From positions 60,788 to 124,787 of the forward strand of contig JANQRE010000026.1 in the NCBI GenBank assembly GCA_028284705.1: DNA of 64,000 nt. The letters run 5' to 3'. This DNA comes from Paracoccaceae bacterium. GTDB taxonomy: Bacteria > Pseudomonadota > Alphaproteobacteria > Rhodobacterales > Rhodobacteraceae. Below are positions 1 through 8,624 of the stretch, in pieces (positions within the stretch are counted from its first letter, which is position 1; every line of letters starts with the position of its first letter). The position numbers and the translations under genes were made by a program. Below the pieces are notes generated by a model, which had not been told where the DNA came from, made no database searches, and saw nothing but the letters and a program-made list of their open reading frames with translations.

Positions 1-1047
1 GTTGGACTGGTTCTCGTGTTGACCTCAGCGGTGCAGGCACAGGAGCGATACCCGGATTACACATCCGTCTATGTCAATGATTTCGCGGATGTTTTGAGCG
101 ATCAGAACGAGGCCCGTTTGGAGGACATGTTACGGGCCGCCCGATCCGAGCGTGATCACGAGATGACGGTCGTGACGATGAATTCCCTGTCCGATTATGG
201 AACCTCGTTACCAATCGAAACCTATGCGAAGAACCTGTTCAATCGCTGGGGCGTCGGCAATGCGGAGCGTGATGACGGCATTCTGATGCTCGTCGTCGTT
301 GGGGATCGCGAGATGCGCATCGCCCTGGGTTCTGGCTATCCCTCACGCTATGACGGGATCGCAAAGCGCATTATCGACCGCGATATGCTGCCCCGGTTTC
401 GGGAGGGTAACTACCCTGCCGGGATCATTGCAGGCACCGAGAGCGCATTGGCGCAATTGCAACTGATCGACCGCTCCGCCCCGCTGACCTCGCCGGAGCG
501 CTGGCAAGCGGAGCGGCGTGTGATCGGCTCCTATTTTCAGTCGAACCCGATCCTGCAATGGATCAGTTACGCGCTTGGTGGTCTTGTCGCCTTTTTCAGC
601 GGTCGTTGGGCCCTTTATCGTCGGCCTCGGAAATGCCCGGAATGCGGGCGGATCATGTTCCGTCTCGGCGACGTGCAGGAGGATCAATATCTCTCAGAAA
701 GTGAACTTCTGGAGGAAAAGCTGAACTCCAAGGATTATGGCGTCTGGATCTGCAAACACGACGAGCACGTGCATATCGAAGGCAAGAACAAGTGGTTTTC
801 GGGCTATTCCGCCTGTCCGGAGTGCAGTTGCCGGACCCAGGACACCAAGCGCACCGTTCTGTCCTCGGCCACGACCACCCGAACAGGAACGGCCCTGCTG
901 GAACATAGGTGCGCCAATTGCGACTACACCGCGAGTGAGAAAGTGATCATACCGGTGCGGACGCAAAGCTCGTCTTCGTCTTCAAGTGGCGGCTCCAGCT
1001 TTGGCGGAGGCTCGTCGTCTGGTGGCGGAGCCTCGGGCAGCTGGTAG
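1..1047 (+). CDS. TPM-domain membrane protein with zinc-knuckle C-terminus (5' partial)
   Basis: The reading frame is open to the first base of the window and begins inside a hydrophobic stretch ending VQAQ, so the true start and most of a signal peptide lie upstream. The next ~130 residues read as a TPM (YgcG-type) domain: YVNDFADVLSD, then MLVVVGDREMRIALGSGY. A single membrane segment follows (about residues 180-196 of the visible part). After it come four cysteine pairs or clusters (CPECGR, a Cys/His stretch, CPECSC, CANCDY) suggesting zinc ribbons, and a Ser/Gly-rich tail ending GASGSW. TPM proteins are usually exported and membrane-anchored; their exact role is poorly defined. The cysteine-rich part would face the cytoplasm if the TPM domain is periplasmic, which is inference. 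Confidence 0.8.
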   Translation, partial: VGLVLVLTSAVQAQERYPDYTSVYVNDFADVLSDQNEARLEDMLRAARSERDHEMTVVTMNSLSDYGTSLPIETYAKNLFNRWGVGNAERDDGILMLVVVGDREMRIALGSGYPSRYDGIAKRIIDRDMLPRFREGNYPAGIIAGTESALAQLQLIDRSAPLTSPERWQAERRVIGSYFQSNPILQWISYALGGLVAFFSGRWALYRRPRKCPECGRIMFRLGDVQEDQYLSESELLEEKLNSKDYGVWICKHDEHVHIEGKNKWFSGYSACPECSCRTQDTKRTVLSSATTTRTGTALLEHRCANCDYTASEKVIIPVRTQSSSSSSSGGSSFGGGSSSGGGASGSW

Positions 1048-1076
1048 GTCGCAAACAGGCTTGATTTGTCGCGATT

Positions 1077-1103
1077 TCCCTGCCCTGATCTTGGGCACAG
1101 GGA
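1077..1103 (+). terminator. Hairpin after the TPM gene, possible terminator
   Basis: TCCCTG (1077-1082) pairs with CAGGGA (1098-1103), extended inward by CCC/GGG with a two-base bulge around loop TGATCTT. No T-tract follows, so it may instead be the first element of the structured mttB leader. Confidence 0.35.
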
Positions 1104-1111
1104 GTGAACGG

Positions 1112-1242
1112 ATCATGCAAAGAGCAAAATGCATCCGCGAATTGGTGTGGCGCACCATCGGTGCGCGACGGGGCCGTGCGGCACGGGGGCGTCCGGCAGA
1201 GGTTTGAACCCTCTTCCGACACGAAACCCAAGCGAGACCAAT
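1112..1242 (+). promoter_or_regulatory. Hairpin-rich 5' leader of the MttB-family gene; possible riboswitch
   Basis: Three consecutive perfect or near-perfect stems lie just upstream of the methyltransferase: GCGCACC/GGTGCGC (1150-1156 with 1160-1166), CCGTG/CACGG (1174-1178 with 1182-1186), and CGG-c-AGAGG/CCTCT-t-CCG (1194-1218, loop TTTGAAC). A weaker ATGCA/TGCAT pairing precedes them. This density of stems within 80 nt suggests a structured RNA leader. I could not match it to a known riboswitch class, and no cobalamin-box-like sequence was seen. It could also be an unrelated extragenic repeat. Confidence 0.4.
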
Positions 1243-2793
1243 ATGAACGATCAACCCCGCACCCGCCGCTCCGGAGGCCGCGCTGCGCGTCATGCGATGC
1301 GTGCCGCGCCGCTGGCTGACGATGTCAAACCCATTCGCCCTGGCATGGAGGGCGGCACCTATAAACCGCTTTCGGACGCAGATATCGAGAAAATCCACCA
1401 GGCGGCATTGACGGCATTGGAAGAGATCGGTCTGGCCGATGCGCCCGAAAGCGGCGTTGAGATCATGACCGGCGCCGGGGCTGTTCTGGGCGATGATGGA
1501 CGGCTGCGCTACCCCCGGGCGCTGGCGGAAGACATGCTGGCCATCGCTGCTAAAGAGATCACACTGTGCGGGCGCGATCCGGCGCATGATTTGGACCTCT
1601 CGGGCGCAAAGGTGCATTACGGCACTGCGGGCGCTGCTGTGCATATGGTCGATCTGGAGGCCAATGAATACCGCGAGTCGACCGTGCAGGACCTGCATGA
1701 TGCGGCGCGGATCGTGGATCAGCTTGATAACCTGCATTTCCTGCAAAGGCCGATGGTCTGTCGCGACATCGCCGACAATCACGAGATGGACCTGAACACG
1801 ATCTATGCCTCCTGTTCCGGCACACTGAAACATATCGGCACCTCGATCACCGAGCCCTCCCACGTGCCGGGTGTGCTGGAGATGCTGCACATGATTGCGG
1901 GCTCGGAAGCGGCCTGGCGGGCGCGGCCCTTCGTGTCGAACTCCAACTGCTTCGTCGTGCCGCCGATGAAATTCGCGACTGAGTCCTGCGAAGTGATGGA
2001 AGCCTGCATTCGCGGCGGCATGCCCGTGCTGCTGCTGAGCGCAGGGATGGCGGGCGCCACGGCACCCCCGACGGTTGCTGGCGCAATTGTGCAGGCGGTG
2101 GCGGAGTGCCTGGCCGGCATGATCTATGTGAATGCGGTAGCACCGGGGCATCCGGCGATCTTCGGCACCTGGCCTTTTGGCTTGGATCTGCGCACGGGGG
2201 CGATGTCCATCGGCTCGGGCGAACAGGCGCTTCTCAGTGCCGGCTGCGCGCAGATGCATCAGTTCTATGGACTGCCCGGTGGCGCGGCCGCCGGTGCCTC
2301 TGATTCCAAACTTCCCGATATGCAGGCCGGGTGGGAACAGATGTGCTCCAATGTGATGGCCGGGCTGGCCGGCGTGAACATGGTCTATGAAGCGGCGGGC
2401 ATGCATGCCTCGCTTTTGGGGTTCTGCCATGAGAGCCTGATTTTGGGTGACGATATCATCGGACAGGCGCAGCGCTGCGTGCGCGGGATCGAAGTGACGG
2501 AGGATGATCTGTCGCTCGCCGAAATGCGCGAGGTCTGCCTGGGCAAGGACGGTGCGCCCGGCGTGGGCCATTATCTGGGCACCGATCAGACCATGGGGTT
2601 GATGGAAAAAGCCTTTGTTTATCCGACCTTTGGAGATCGAACTTCACCTAAGGAATGGGCCGAGAACGGCAAGCCGGAGCTGTTGGACAAAGCCATCGCA
2701 CGCAAGAAAGAAATCTTGGCCCAGACCCCGAAAGCGGCGTTCGACCCGGAGATGGATCAGGCGATCCGGGCGCGGTTCAACATCCACCTCTGA
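1243..2793 (+). CDS. MttB-family (COG5598) methyltransferase, non-pyrrolysine type
   Basis: 516 aa from ATG 1243; the frame is open further upstream, but those residues look like translated leader. The protein reads as a trimethylamine/glycine-betaine methyltransferase-type TIM barrel, with characteristic segments such as SNSNCFVVPPMKF, MPVLLLSAGMAGATAP, GLPGGAAAGASDSKLPD and YEAAGMHASLLGFC. The family transfers a methyl group from a methylated amine to a corrinoid protein. The frame has no internal amber codon, so this is the pyrrolysine-free branch, whose characterised members include glycine betaine methyltransferase. No corrinoid protein gene lies next to it, so the substrate cannot be assigned. 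It ends in a run of basic and amphipathic residues without added domains. Confidence 0.85.
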   Translation: MNDQPRTRRSGGRAARHAMRAAPLADDVKPIRPGMEGGTYKPLSDADIEKIHQAALTALEEIGLADAPESGVEIMTGAGAVLGDDGRLRYPRALAEDMLAIAAKEITLCGRDPAHDLDLSGAKVHYGTAGAAVHMVDLEANEYRESTVQDLHDAARIVDQLDNLHFLQRPMVCRDIADNHEMDLNTIYASCSGTLKHIGTSITEPSHVPGVLEMLHMIAGSEAAWRARPFVSNSNCFVVPPMKFATESCEVMEACIRGGMPVLLLSAGMAGATAPPTVAGAIVQAVAECLAGMIYVNAVAPGHPAIFGTWPFGLDLRTGAMSIGSGEQALLSAGCAQMHQFYGLPGGAAAGASDSKLPDMQAGWEQMCSNVMAGLAGVNMVYEAAGMHASLLGFCHESLILGDDIIGQAQRCVRGIEVTEDDLSLAEMREVCLGKDGAPGVGHYLGTDQTMGLMEKAFVYPTFGDRTSPKEWAENGKPELLDKAIARKKEILAQTPKAAFDPEMDQAIRARFNIHL

Positions 2794-2856
2794 GCATGCA
2801 TTAACCCCCACGACGCAGATCAGACACGCCTTATTCGACCCCACATCAACCTTCTC

Positions 2857-2879
2857 TTATCCGAATCGCCCCCGGATAA
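2857..2879. terminator. Hairpin between convergent mttB-like and DUF2189 genes
   Basis: TTATCCG (2857-2863) pairs perfectly with CGGATAA (2873-2879) around a 9-nt C-rich loop. It sits in the 161-bp gap between two convergent genes, so a terminator function is plausible. There is no strong U-tract. Confidence 0.35.
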
Positions 2880-2954
2880 AGGGCGGTAGGGAGAGGGATG
2901 GTTTTCACAAGACTTCGTGTGATGCGTAGTCTTGGCCAAAGACCTGCGCGGGCG

Positions 2955-3701
2955 TCAGACGGTATCGCGCAGCTTGGTGTAAAGATGCCAGGTTGCGTGG
3001 CCGAGGATCGGCAACACCACCAGCAATCCCAGATAAAGCGGCAGATAGGCGATGAAGAGCAGAACCGCGATAATCGCGGCCCAGATGATCAACACCGTCA
3101 GATGCCGCCGGAAGACCGCCAGCGATTTCAACATCGCAGTGACGAAATCGATCTCGCGATCGAGCAGCATCGGCAGCGAAATCACCGTCATCGCGAAGGT
3201 CAGAAGTGCGACGAGCCCGCCGACAATGACCTGAAAGACGATCATCGCGATGCCGTTGGGGGTCATGTAGACCTCCCAGGAAGACAGCACGTTGGTGAGG
3301 GTCATATTGCCGAGGAAGATCGCCAGCGACATATGCGCGAAAAAGCTCCAGAACAGGAAGATGATCAGCAGGATCACCCCGATCCAGGGCGTCTGCGCGC
3401 CGCGCTGATCCCAGACGACACCGAGTACACCGCGCCATGTCAGCGGCTCTCCGGCATGGATGCGGCGCGAGACCTCGTAGAGCCCGACGGCGGCGAAAGG
3501 TGCGACCAGCGGAAACCCGAGGCTGAGGACCAGCGTCCAGGTGAAGGTGCCCGCCCCGACAAGATAAAGCGCGATCCCGACGATCACGTAGAAGGCGCTG
3601 AAGACGATGCCGTAGACCGGCGCACGCGCGAAATCGCGCCAGCCTTGCGTGAGCGCGTCACGGATGTCGGAGAAAGTGAGATTGGTTTGGGCGGTCTCCA
3701 T
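2955..3701 (-). CDS. DUF2189 family integral membrane protein
   Basis: 248 aa with about six hydrophobic segments and the family's typical opening (IRDALTQGWRDFARAPVYGIVFSAFYVIVG). It fits DUF2189, a common proteobacterial inner-membrane protein of unknown function. It lies 22 bp downstream of eda in the same direction and could be the third gene of an edd-eda transcript. No catalytic motif was recognised. Confidence 0.8.
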   Translation of the reverse strand: METAQTNLTFSDIRDALTQGWRDFARAPVYGIVFSAFYVIVGIALYLVGAGTFTWTLVLSLGFPLVAPFAAVGLYEVSRRIHAGEPLTWRGVLGVVWDQRGAQTPWIGVILLIIFLFWSFFAHMSLAIFLGNMTLTNVLSSWEVYMTPNGIAMIVFQVIVGGLVALLTFAMTVISLPMLLDREIDFVTAMLKSLAVFRRHLTVLIIWAAIIAVLLFIAYLPLYLGLLVVLPILGHATWHLYTKLRDTV

Positions 3702-3723
3702 GGGCAGAGACTACCCGATTGCC

Positions 3724-4365
3724 CTATCTTGGCAAGTTCGCGGCCTCACGGGCCAGCGCCTCGATCCCGTCCCAGTCGCCTGACACCACCTTATCTTTTG
3801 GCGCCACCCAGGAGCCGCCGGCACACACAACGTTGGACAAACTCAAGTAATCATTGGCATTTTTCATGCTCACGCCGCCGGTCGGGCAGAATTTGATCTG
3901 CGGGATCGGCGCGCCGATGGATTTCAGCGCAGGCGCACCACCGGAGGCCTCCGCGGGGAAGAATTTCAGCATCGTATAGCCGCGTTCGAGCAGCGCCATG
4001 GCCTCTGATGCCGTGGCCGCGCCGGGAAGGAGCGGCAGACCGGCCTCCTCACAGGCATTGAGCAACCTGTCGGTCGCGCCGGGTGAGACACCGAAGGTCG
4101 CGCCTGCGTCCATAGCATCCTGAAGGTCCTTGGGGGTCAGAAGCGTTCCTGCCCCGACAACGCCGCCGTCGACCTTAGCCATTTCGCGGATCACGTCGAG
4201 GGCCGCGGGGGTTCTGAGCGTCACCTCAAGCGCGGGCAGACCACCAGCCACCAGCGCTTGCGCCAGCGGTTGAGCGTGGGCCGCGTCATCGACCACAAGG
4301 ACCGGAATGATTGGTGCGAGATTGGCGATGTCGAGCGCTTTGGCGCTCATCTCTTGCGGGGTCAT
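3724..4365 (-). CDS. eda: 2-dehydro-3-deoxy-phosphogluconate (KDPG) aldolase
   Basis: 213 aa from ATG 4365; the longer in-frame extension to 4413 overlaps edd and looks untranslated. It splits KDPG into pyruvate and glyceraldehyde 3-phosphate, the second step of the Entner-Doudoroff pathway. Visible family signatures are [16 protein letters not shown] (catalytic Glu region), [13 protein letters not shown], and the Schiff-base lysine segment [12 protein letters not shown] followed by FCPTGGVS. The gene follows edd by 17 bp, giving the classic edd-eda operon. The length is normal for the family. Confidence 0.95.
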   Translation of the reverse strand: MTPQEMSAKALDIANLAPIIPVLVVDDAAHAQPLAQALVAGGLPALEVTLRTPAALDVIREMAKVDGGVVGAGTLLTPKDLQDAMDAGATFGVSPGATDRLLNACEEAGLPLLPGAATASEAMALLERGYTMLKFFPAEASGGAPALKSIGAPIPQIKFCPTGGVSMKNANDYLSLSNVVCAGGSWVAPKDKVVSGDWDGIEALAREAANLPR

Positions 4366-4382
4366 GTGGGGTCTCCTTTGGC

Positions 4383-6188
4383 TCAAACGACCACAGCTGC
4401 GCCAGCATCGCAACTGGAGACGGTCTGGCGGAAGGTCTCAAAAAGCTCGCGACCGACGCCATGGCCATTGCCGCTGAGATCAGGTGTCGCGGGCGCGCGG
4501 GCCTCGACGCCGTCAGTCAGCACTTCGAGCGTGCCTTTGGCGGCATCGAGACGGATGATGTCGCCATCCTGCAGTTTCGCGATCAGCCCCCCGGCGGCGG
4601 CTTCAGGCGCGACATGGATCGCGGCGGGCACTTTGCCGGAGGCGCCGGACATGCGGCCATCGGTAACAAGCGCGACTTTCAAGCCGCGGTCGAGAAGCAC
4701 CGAAAGCGTCGGGGTCAACCCGTGAAGCTCCGGCATCCCGTTTGCCTTAGGCCCTTGAAAACGAACGACAACAATCGTGTCATCGGTAAACTCTCCGGCG
4801 CGGAAAGCCTCCTTCACCTCCTGTTGGCCGGGGAAGACACGGACGGGCGCCTCGATGACATGGTGCTCGGACTTTACGGCAGAGATTTTGATGACCCCGC
4901 GCCCGAGATTGCCGGTGAGTTGCCGCAGACCGCCCTCGGGAGAGAAGGGATCGGAGACCGGCCGCAGGATTTTCTCGTTTTGGCTCTCGCGCGCCTGATC
5001 TTCCCAGGTGATCTCGCCGTTTTTCAACTTCGGCTCGCGGGCATAGAGGTCGAGCCCCTGCCCCATCACGGTGCGCACGTCGTCATGCATGAGGCCTGCG
5101 TCGCGCAATTCGCCGATCATGTAGCTTAAGCCCCCTGCGGCGTGGAAGTGATTCACATCCGCAAGGCCGTTGGGATAGACGCGCGCCATCAGGGGGGTGG
5201 CGGAGGAAATTTCGGACAGGTCGCTGAGGTCAAGCTGAATGCCCGCGGCGCGAGCCATGGCGACGATGTGGATCACCAGATTGGTGGAACCGCCAGTGGC
5301 CATGAGGCCGACGAGGCCGTTCACGAAGGCTTTCTCATCGAGGATGTCGCAGACCGGCGTGTAGTCATTGCCAAGCGCGGTGATTTCAAGCGCGCGCTTC
5401 GTGGCGGCGGCCGTTAACGCATCGCGCATCTCGGTACCGGGGTTGACGAAACTGGCACCGGGTAGGTGCAACCCCATGAATTCCATCAGCATCTGGTTGG
5501 AATTGGCGGTACCGTAGAAGGTGCAGGTACCGGGCGAATGGTAGGAGGCCATCTCCGCCTTCATCAATTCGTCGCGGCCAACTTCACCGGTCGCGAACTT
5601 CTTGCGCACCTCGGTTTTCTCGTCATTGGGGAGGCCAGAGGGCATGGGACCAGCGGGGATGAAGATGCCGGGGATATAGCCAAACGTGGCGGCACCTATG
5701 ACCAGACCAGGGACGATCTTGTCGCAGACGCCGAGATAGACGGCGGCGTCAAACGTGTTGTGGCTGAGACTAACTCCGGCCGCTAAGGCTATGACATCGC
5801 GGGAGAAAAGCGACAGCTCCATGCCGACCTGGCCTTGCGTGACACCATCGCACATCGCAGGAACGCCGCCCGCGACCTGCGCCGTGCCGCCGTTTTTGCG
5901 GGCGATGGATTTGATCAGATCGGGGTAGGTGGCGAAGGGCTGGTGAGCGGAGAGCATGTCATTGTAAGCCGTGACGATGCCGATATTTCCCGCCTTCTCG
6001 GCAACTAGCGCGTCCTTGTCCTCGCCCATCGCGGCATAGGCATGTGCCTGATTTCCGCAGGTTAAATGGGCGCGGCGCGGGCCTTCCTCCGCCGCTTGGC
6101 GCATGCGGGAGAGGTAAGTGTCGCGGGTCTCGCGCGACCGCTCGATGATACGGTCGGTGACAGATGCGATGGTGCCGTTGAGTGCCAT
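4383..6188 (-). CDS. edd: 6-phosphogluconate dehydratase
   Basis: 601 aa from ATG 6188 ([10 protein letters not shown]); the 42 residues upstream in frame include the operator region and are not expected to be coding. The enzyme dehydrates 6-phosphogluconate to KDPG using a 4Fe-4S cluster. Candidate cluster cysteines are in [16 protein letters not shown] and GVCDKIVPG, all in typical ilvD/edd context, and [15 protein letters not shown] near the C-terminus is a dehydratase signature. It is the first gene of edd-eda. A perfect palindromic operator lies 34 bp upstream of its start, so sugar-responsive LacI-type control is likely. Confidence 0.95.
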   Translation of the reverse strand: MALNGTIASVTDRIIERSRETRDTYLSRMRQAAEEGPRRAHLTCGNQAHAYAAMGEDKDALVAEKAGNIGIVTAYNDMLSAHQPFATYPDLIKSIARKNGGTAQVAGGVPAMCDGVTQGQVGMELSLFSRDVIALAAGVSLSHNTFDAAVYLGVCDKIVPGLVIGAATFGYIPGIFIPAGPMPSGLPNDEKTEVRKKFATGEVGRDELMKAEMASYHSPGTCTFYGTANSNQMLMEFMGLHLPGASFVNPGTEMRDALTAAATKRALEITALGNDYTPVCDILDEKAFVNGLVGLMATGGSTNLVIHIVAMARAAGIQLDLSDLSEISSATPLMARVYPNGLADVNHFHAAGGLSYMIGELRDAGLMHDDVRTVMGQGLDLYAREPKLKNGEITWEDQARESQNEKILRPVSDPFSPEGGLRQLTGNLGRGVIKISAVKSEHHVIEAPVRVFPGQQEVKEAFRAGEFTDDTIVVVRFQGPKANGMPELHGLTPTLSVLLDRGLKVALVTDGRMSGASGKVPAAIHVAPEAAAGGLIAKLQDGDIIRLDAAKGTLEVLTDGVEARAPATPDLSGNGHGVGRELFETFRQTVSSCDAGAAVVV

Positions 6189-6221
6189 TTGTGCCTCCGT
6201 TGTTGCGGCACGATATAGGCT

Positions 6222-6235
6222 TGTTAGCGCTAACA
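6222..6235. promoter_or_regulatory. LacI-type palindromic operator upstream of edd
   Basis: TGTTAGCGCTAACA is a perfect 14-nt palindrome with the central CG expected of LacI-family operators. It lies between the edd start (6188) and the aldo/keto reductase end (6292). Its core differs from the two agl operators (CAAAGCGCTTTG), so a different LacI-family regulator, not encoded here, probably binds it. Confidence 0.65.
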
Positions 6236-6291
6236 GTAAAGGCGAAATCGGGTGGAAATTCAGCGCCAGAATGACGCCGTCTGCGTTGCGC

Positions 6292-7278
6292 TCAGTTCGG
6301 CTCGTCAGGGGCATCCGGGTCGCGCGGGATCAGGGTTTCGATCTCGGCCATGACATCCTGAGGGAGCGGACCGAAGGCCAGCGCCCCGGCCAGACCTTCG
6401 ATCTGCGCGACGGTTCGTGCCCCGGGGATCGGGATGTTCTGTGGACCCTTCGCCCAGAGCCAGCAGAGCGCGCCTTGGGCAAGGCTGCGGCCCCCGGTCG
6501 TCAGCAGGTCACGCACGGCGTCGAGTTTGGCCAAGAAGTCAGGATTGGCGCGACCGTCGTTGAAATACTTCATCCAAGGCTCCTGGGAGGCGCGGATATC
6601 GCCTTTGGGAAGCGAGACGTTCGCGTCATATTTGCCGCCCAGAAGCCCCATGGCGAGCGGGGAGCGCAGCAAGGCCGTGAGACCGCGCTCCCAGGTCAGG
6701 CGCTGGATCCGTGGCGCATCGATGAAGATGTTCATCGCGTGCTCGACCGCCGCGAACCCGTCGAGGCCTGCAAAATGTGCGGCCTTGTCGGTGAAATCGG
6801 TGCTCCAGCCGAAGGCACGGAGTTTGCCGGCCTCATGGGCCCGAGCGATCTCGGCAAAGATCGGTTCGGCATCTTCCAGCGCGGTGTCATTAGGGTGCCA
6901 CAGGAGGATATCGATCCGGTCGCGCTCCAGCCGTGTGAGACAAGCGTCGATCTGTCCCATGATGTCCGAGGCGGGCGACAGGTCGAAATTGAGCTGCTTT
7001 GTCTCCTCGTCAATGCCGATGCCGATTTTCGTGACGATCAGCGCATCTGGCCGGTCTTTCAGGGCTTTGGCCAAGAGGCGCTCCGAATGCCCTGCCCCAT
7101 AGGCCGCGGCGGTGTCAAAAAGCGTGATGCCTGCGTCGAGAGCGGCGTGGATCGTGCGGAAGGCCTCGGCATCATCAGCCCCGTGATAGCCGAGCGATTG
7201 GGTGCCGTGGAACATCGCGCCGCCGATGGGCCAGCAGCCCATACCGAGGGGTTCAATCTTCTGGTCGAGGAAGTTCAT
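6292..7278 (-). CDS. Aldo/keto reductase
   Basis: 328 aa, the usual length for the AKR superfamily. The catalytic tetrad can be placed by eye: Asp55 and Tyr60 in DTAAAYGAGHSE, Lys84 in IVTKIG and His128 in LLWHPND. The NADPH-binding C-terminal half contains IPIPGARTVAQI. It resembles the general 'oxidoreductase related to aryl-alcohol dehydrogenases' group; the substrate is unknown. It is divergent from a LysR regulator with an inverted repeat between them, suggesting regulation by that protein. Confidence 0.9.
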   Translation of the reverse strand: MNFLDQKIEPLGMGCWPIGGAMFHGTQSLGYHGADDAEAFRTIHAALDAGITLFDTAAAYGAGHSERLLAKALKDRPDALIVTKIGIGIDEETKQLNFDLSPASDIMGQIDACLTRLERDRIDILLWHPNDTALEDAEPIFAEIARAHEAGKLRAFGWSTDFTDKAAHFAGLDGFAAVEHAMNIFIDAPRIQRLTWERGLTALLRSPLAMGLLGGKYDANVSLPKGDIRASQEPWMKYFNDGRANPDFLAKLDAVRDLLTTGGRSLAQGALCWLWAKGPQNIPIPGARTVAQIEGLAGALAFGPLPQDVMAEIETLIPRDPDAPDEPN

Positions 7279-7331
7279 GTCGCTCTCCGTCTTGTTCGTG
7301 GACAGGATGATCGGGAGCGGCTTCCGCTACA

Positions 7332-7359
7332 ATGAAACGTATTGTAATGATCGTTTCAT
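7332..7359. promoter_or_regulatory. Inverted repeat in the AKR/lysR divergent promoter
   Basis: ATGAAACG (7332-7339) and CGTTTCAT (7352-7359) form a perfect 8-bp inverted repeat with a 12-bp AT-rich spacer. The right arm overlaps the candidate regulator start at 7358. Placement and geometry fit a LysR-type regulator site that also autoregulates. Confidence 0.5.
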
Positions 7360-8179
7360 GAATGAAATGAATTTCGATTGGGATGATCTGCGGCTGTTTC
7401 TGGCTGTGGCTCGGAGGGGTGGGCTGGCGGCAGCGGCGTCGCAGACGAAGAAGAGCGCGCCGACGTTGGGGCGGCGGATGCTGGCGCTGGAACGCAAGCT
7501 GGGACGCGAGCTTTTTGTGCGCCTGCCGCGGGAATATGTGCTGACCGAAGATGGGGAACGCCTGCTGAGCGACGTGTCCGCGCTTGAAGATCGGATCGCG
7601 CCTTTGGTTCAGTCCGGCGCGGATCAGGCGGTGCCGGTGGTGAAGATCTCAGCGGGCAGTTGGGTGACGCATCTGCTCTGCACCCGTGTGGGTGAGATTG
7701 TAGGCGATAACCGCGTGCGGTTGCGGTTCATGGCGGCGGATGAGGATCTCGATATCGGCAGGCGCGAAGCGCTGATCGGCATTCGCAATCGGCGTCCGAC
7801 CGAGATCGGGCTTGCGGGGCGGCGGATCGGGCGCATTCAATTTGCCATCTACGCGCGGACCCCGGACGTCACCACATGGGCGCGGGTCATGGGCAAGACG
7901 CCCTCAGCCCAATGGGTGGCAAAGGCGGCGCGGGAGGCGGAAACCATCGAGGTGACCAGCCCGCGCAACGCGCTCGATCTGGCGCTTTCGGGTGCTGCGC
8001 GGGTGGCGTTGCCGACTTTCATCGGAGACCGGACGGACGGACTGCAGGCGGTCGGGGCGCCGATAGAGGAGTTGGAGCATGAGCAATGGCTCGTGACCCA
8101 TCACGAGGACCGGTTTCTGCCAGAGGTGCGGAGTGCGATTGATCGCATTCATGCGCTTCTGAGCGATGTGATCGGCTGA
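7358..8179 (+). CDS. LysR-family transcriptional regulator
   Basis: 273 aa from ATG 7358 (MNEMNFDWDDLRLFL); ATG 7367 is an equally plausible start three codons on. The in-frame extension upstream runs back into the divergent AKR gene and is rejected. The N-terminus is a winged helix-turn-helix (LFLAVARRGGLAAAASQTKK...RMLALERKLGRELFVR) with an Ala-rich recognition region. The effector domain is shorter than the LysR average. Its natural target is the adjacent aldo/keto reductase promoter. The inducer is unknown. Confidence 0.85.
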   Translation: MNEMNFDWDDLRLFLAVARRGGLAAAASQTKKSAPTLGRRMLALERKLGRELFVRLPREYVLTEDGERLLSDVSALEDRIAPLVQSGADQAVPVVKISAGSWVTHLLCTRVGEIVGDNRVRLRFMAADEDLDIGRREALIGIRNRRPTEIGLAGRRIGRIQFAIYARTPDVTTWARVMGKTPSAQWVAKAAREAETIEVTSPRNALDLALSGAARVALPTFIGDRTDGLQAVGAPIEELEHEQWLVTHHEDRFLPEVRSAIDRIHALLSDVIG

Positions 8180-8267
8180 TGGGCTTGCAGCGCGAGCCGG
8201 AGATTTGGCGCAACCATATTTCGGCCAGAATCGGGGTCTACACTTGGCCTGAAACCCGGAGGTCCGG

Positions 8268-8624
8268 ATGCACAGGAACACACTTATTGCCGTCTTGGCG
8301 CCGTCGCTCGCGGTCGCGCAACCGTTCAGCGAAAGTATGGCCGATTGCGCGGCGCTGAACCAGAATGCCGCGCAATGGGTGTCGACCGATGAGAAGGCCG
8401 ACAAGCTGATCTATGCCGCGAACCAATGGGCGGAGGCCTCGCTCAAGCAAGCGAAAGTCGAAGGCCGCGAGTTGACCCGCGACAGTCTCTGGACCCTGAT
8501 CGACCAGAAGACCGTCGCCTGGGAAGACCGTGGTGCAGCTTTCTTCCTCAGCCAGGATTTCCGCGACTGGGCCGCCTATTGCCGCGCCTTCGCGAAGGAT
8601 CGCGGCGTCCAGGTGCGGCGTTAA
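8268..8624 (+). CDS. Small secreted hypothetical protein
   Basis: 118 aa with a short signal peptide (MHRNTLIAVLAPSLAVAQ, probable cleavage after AVAQ). The mature part is mostly helical and carries two cysteines (ADCAALN near the N-terminus and AYCRAF near the C-terminus) that could form a periplasmic disulfide. I do not recognise a family. The start is supported by a GGAGG-type sequence just upstream (cggaggtccgg). Its stop overlaps the convergent aglK gene by 4 nt. The reading is credible but its function is unassigned. Confidence 0.65.
   Translation: MHRNTLIAVLAPSLAVAQPFSESMADCAALNQNAAQWVSTDEKADKLIYAANQWAEASLKQAKVEGRELTRDSLWTLIDQKTVAWEDRGAAFFLSQDFRDWAAYCRAFAKDRGVQVRR

Noticed and set aside
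982..2571. 529-aa minus-strand frame opposite the MttB-like gene
   Set aside because: Reads as antisense of a recognisable methyltransferase; rich in His/Arg without any family pattern.
1243..2793. Pyrrolysine-containing trimethylamine methyltransferase
   Set aside because: The frame has no internal amber codon and no pyl or corrinoid genes are near.
4311..5786. Several plus-strand frames opposite edd
   Set aside because: All are shadows of the edd coding sequence with no recognisable motifs.
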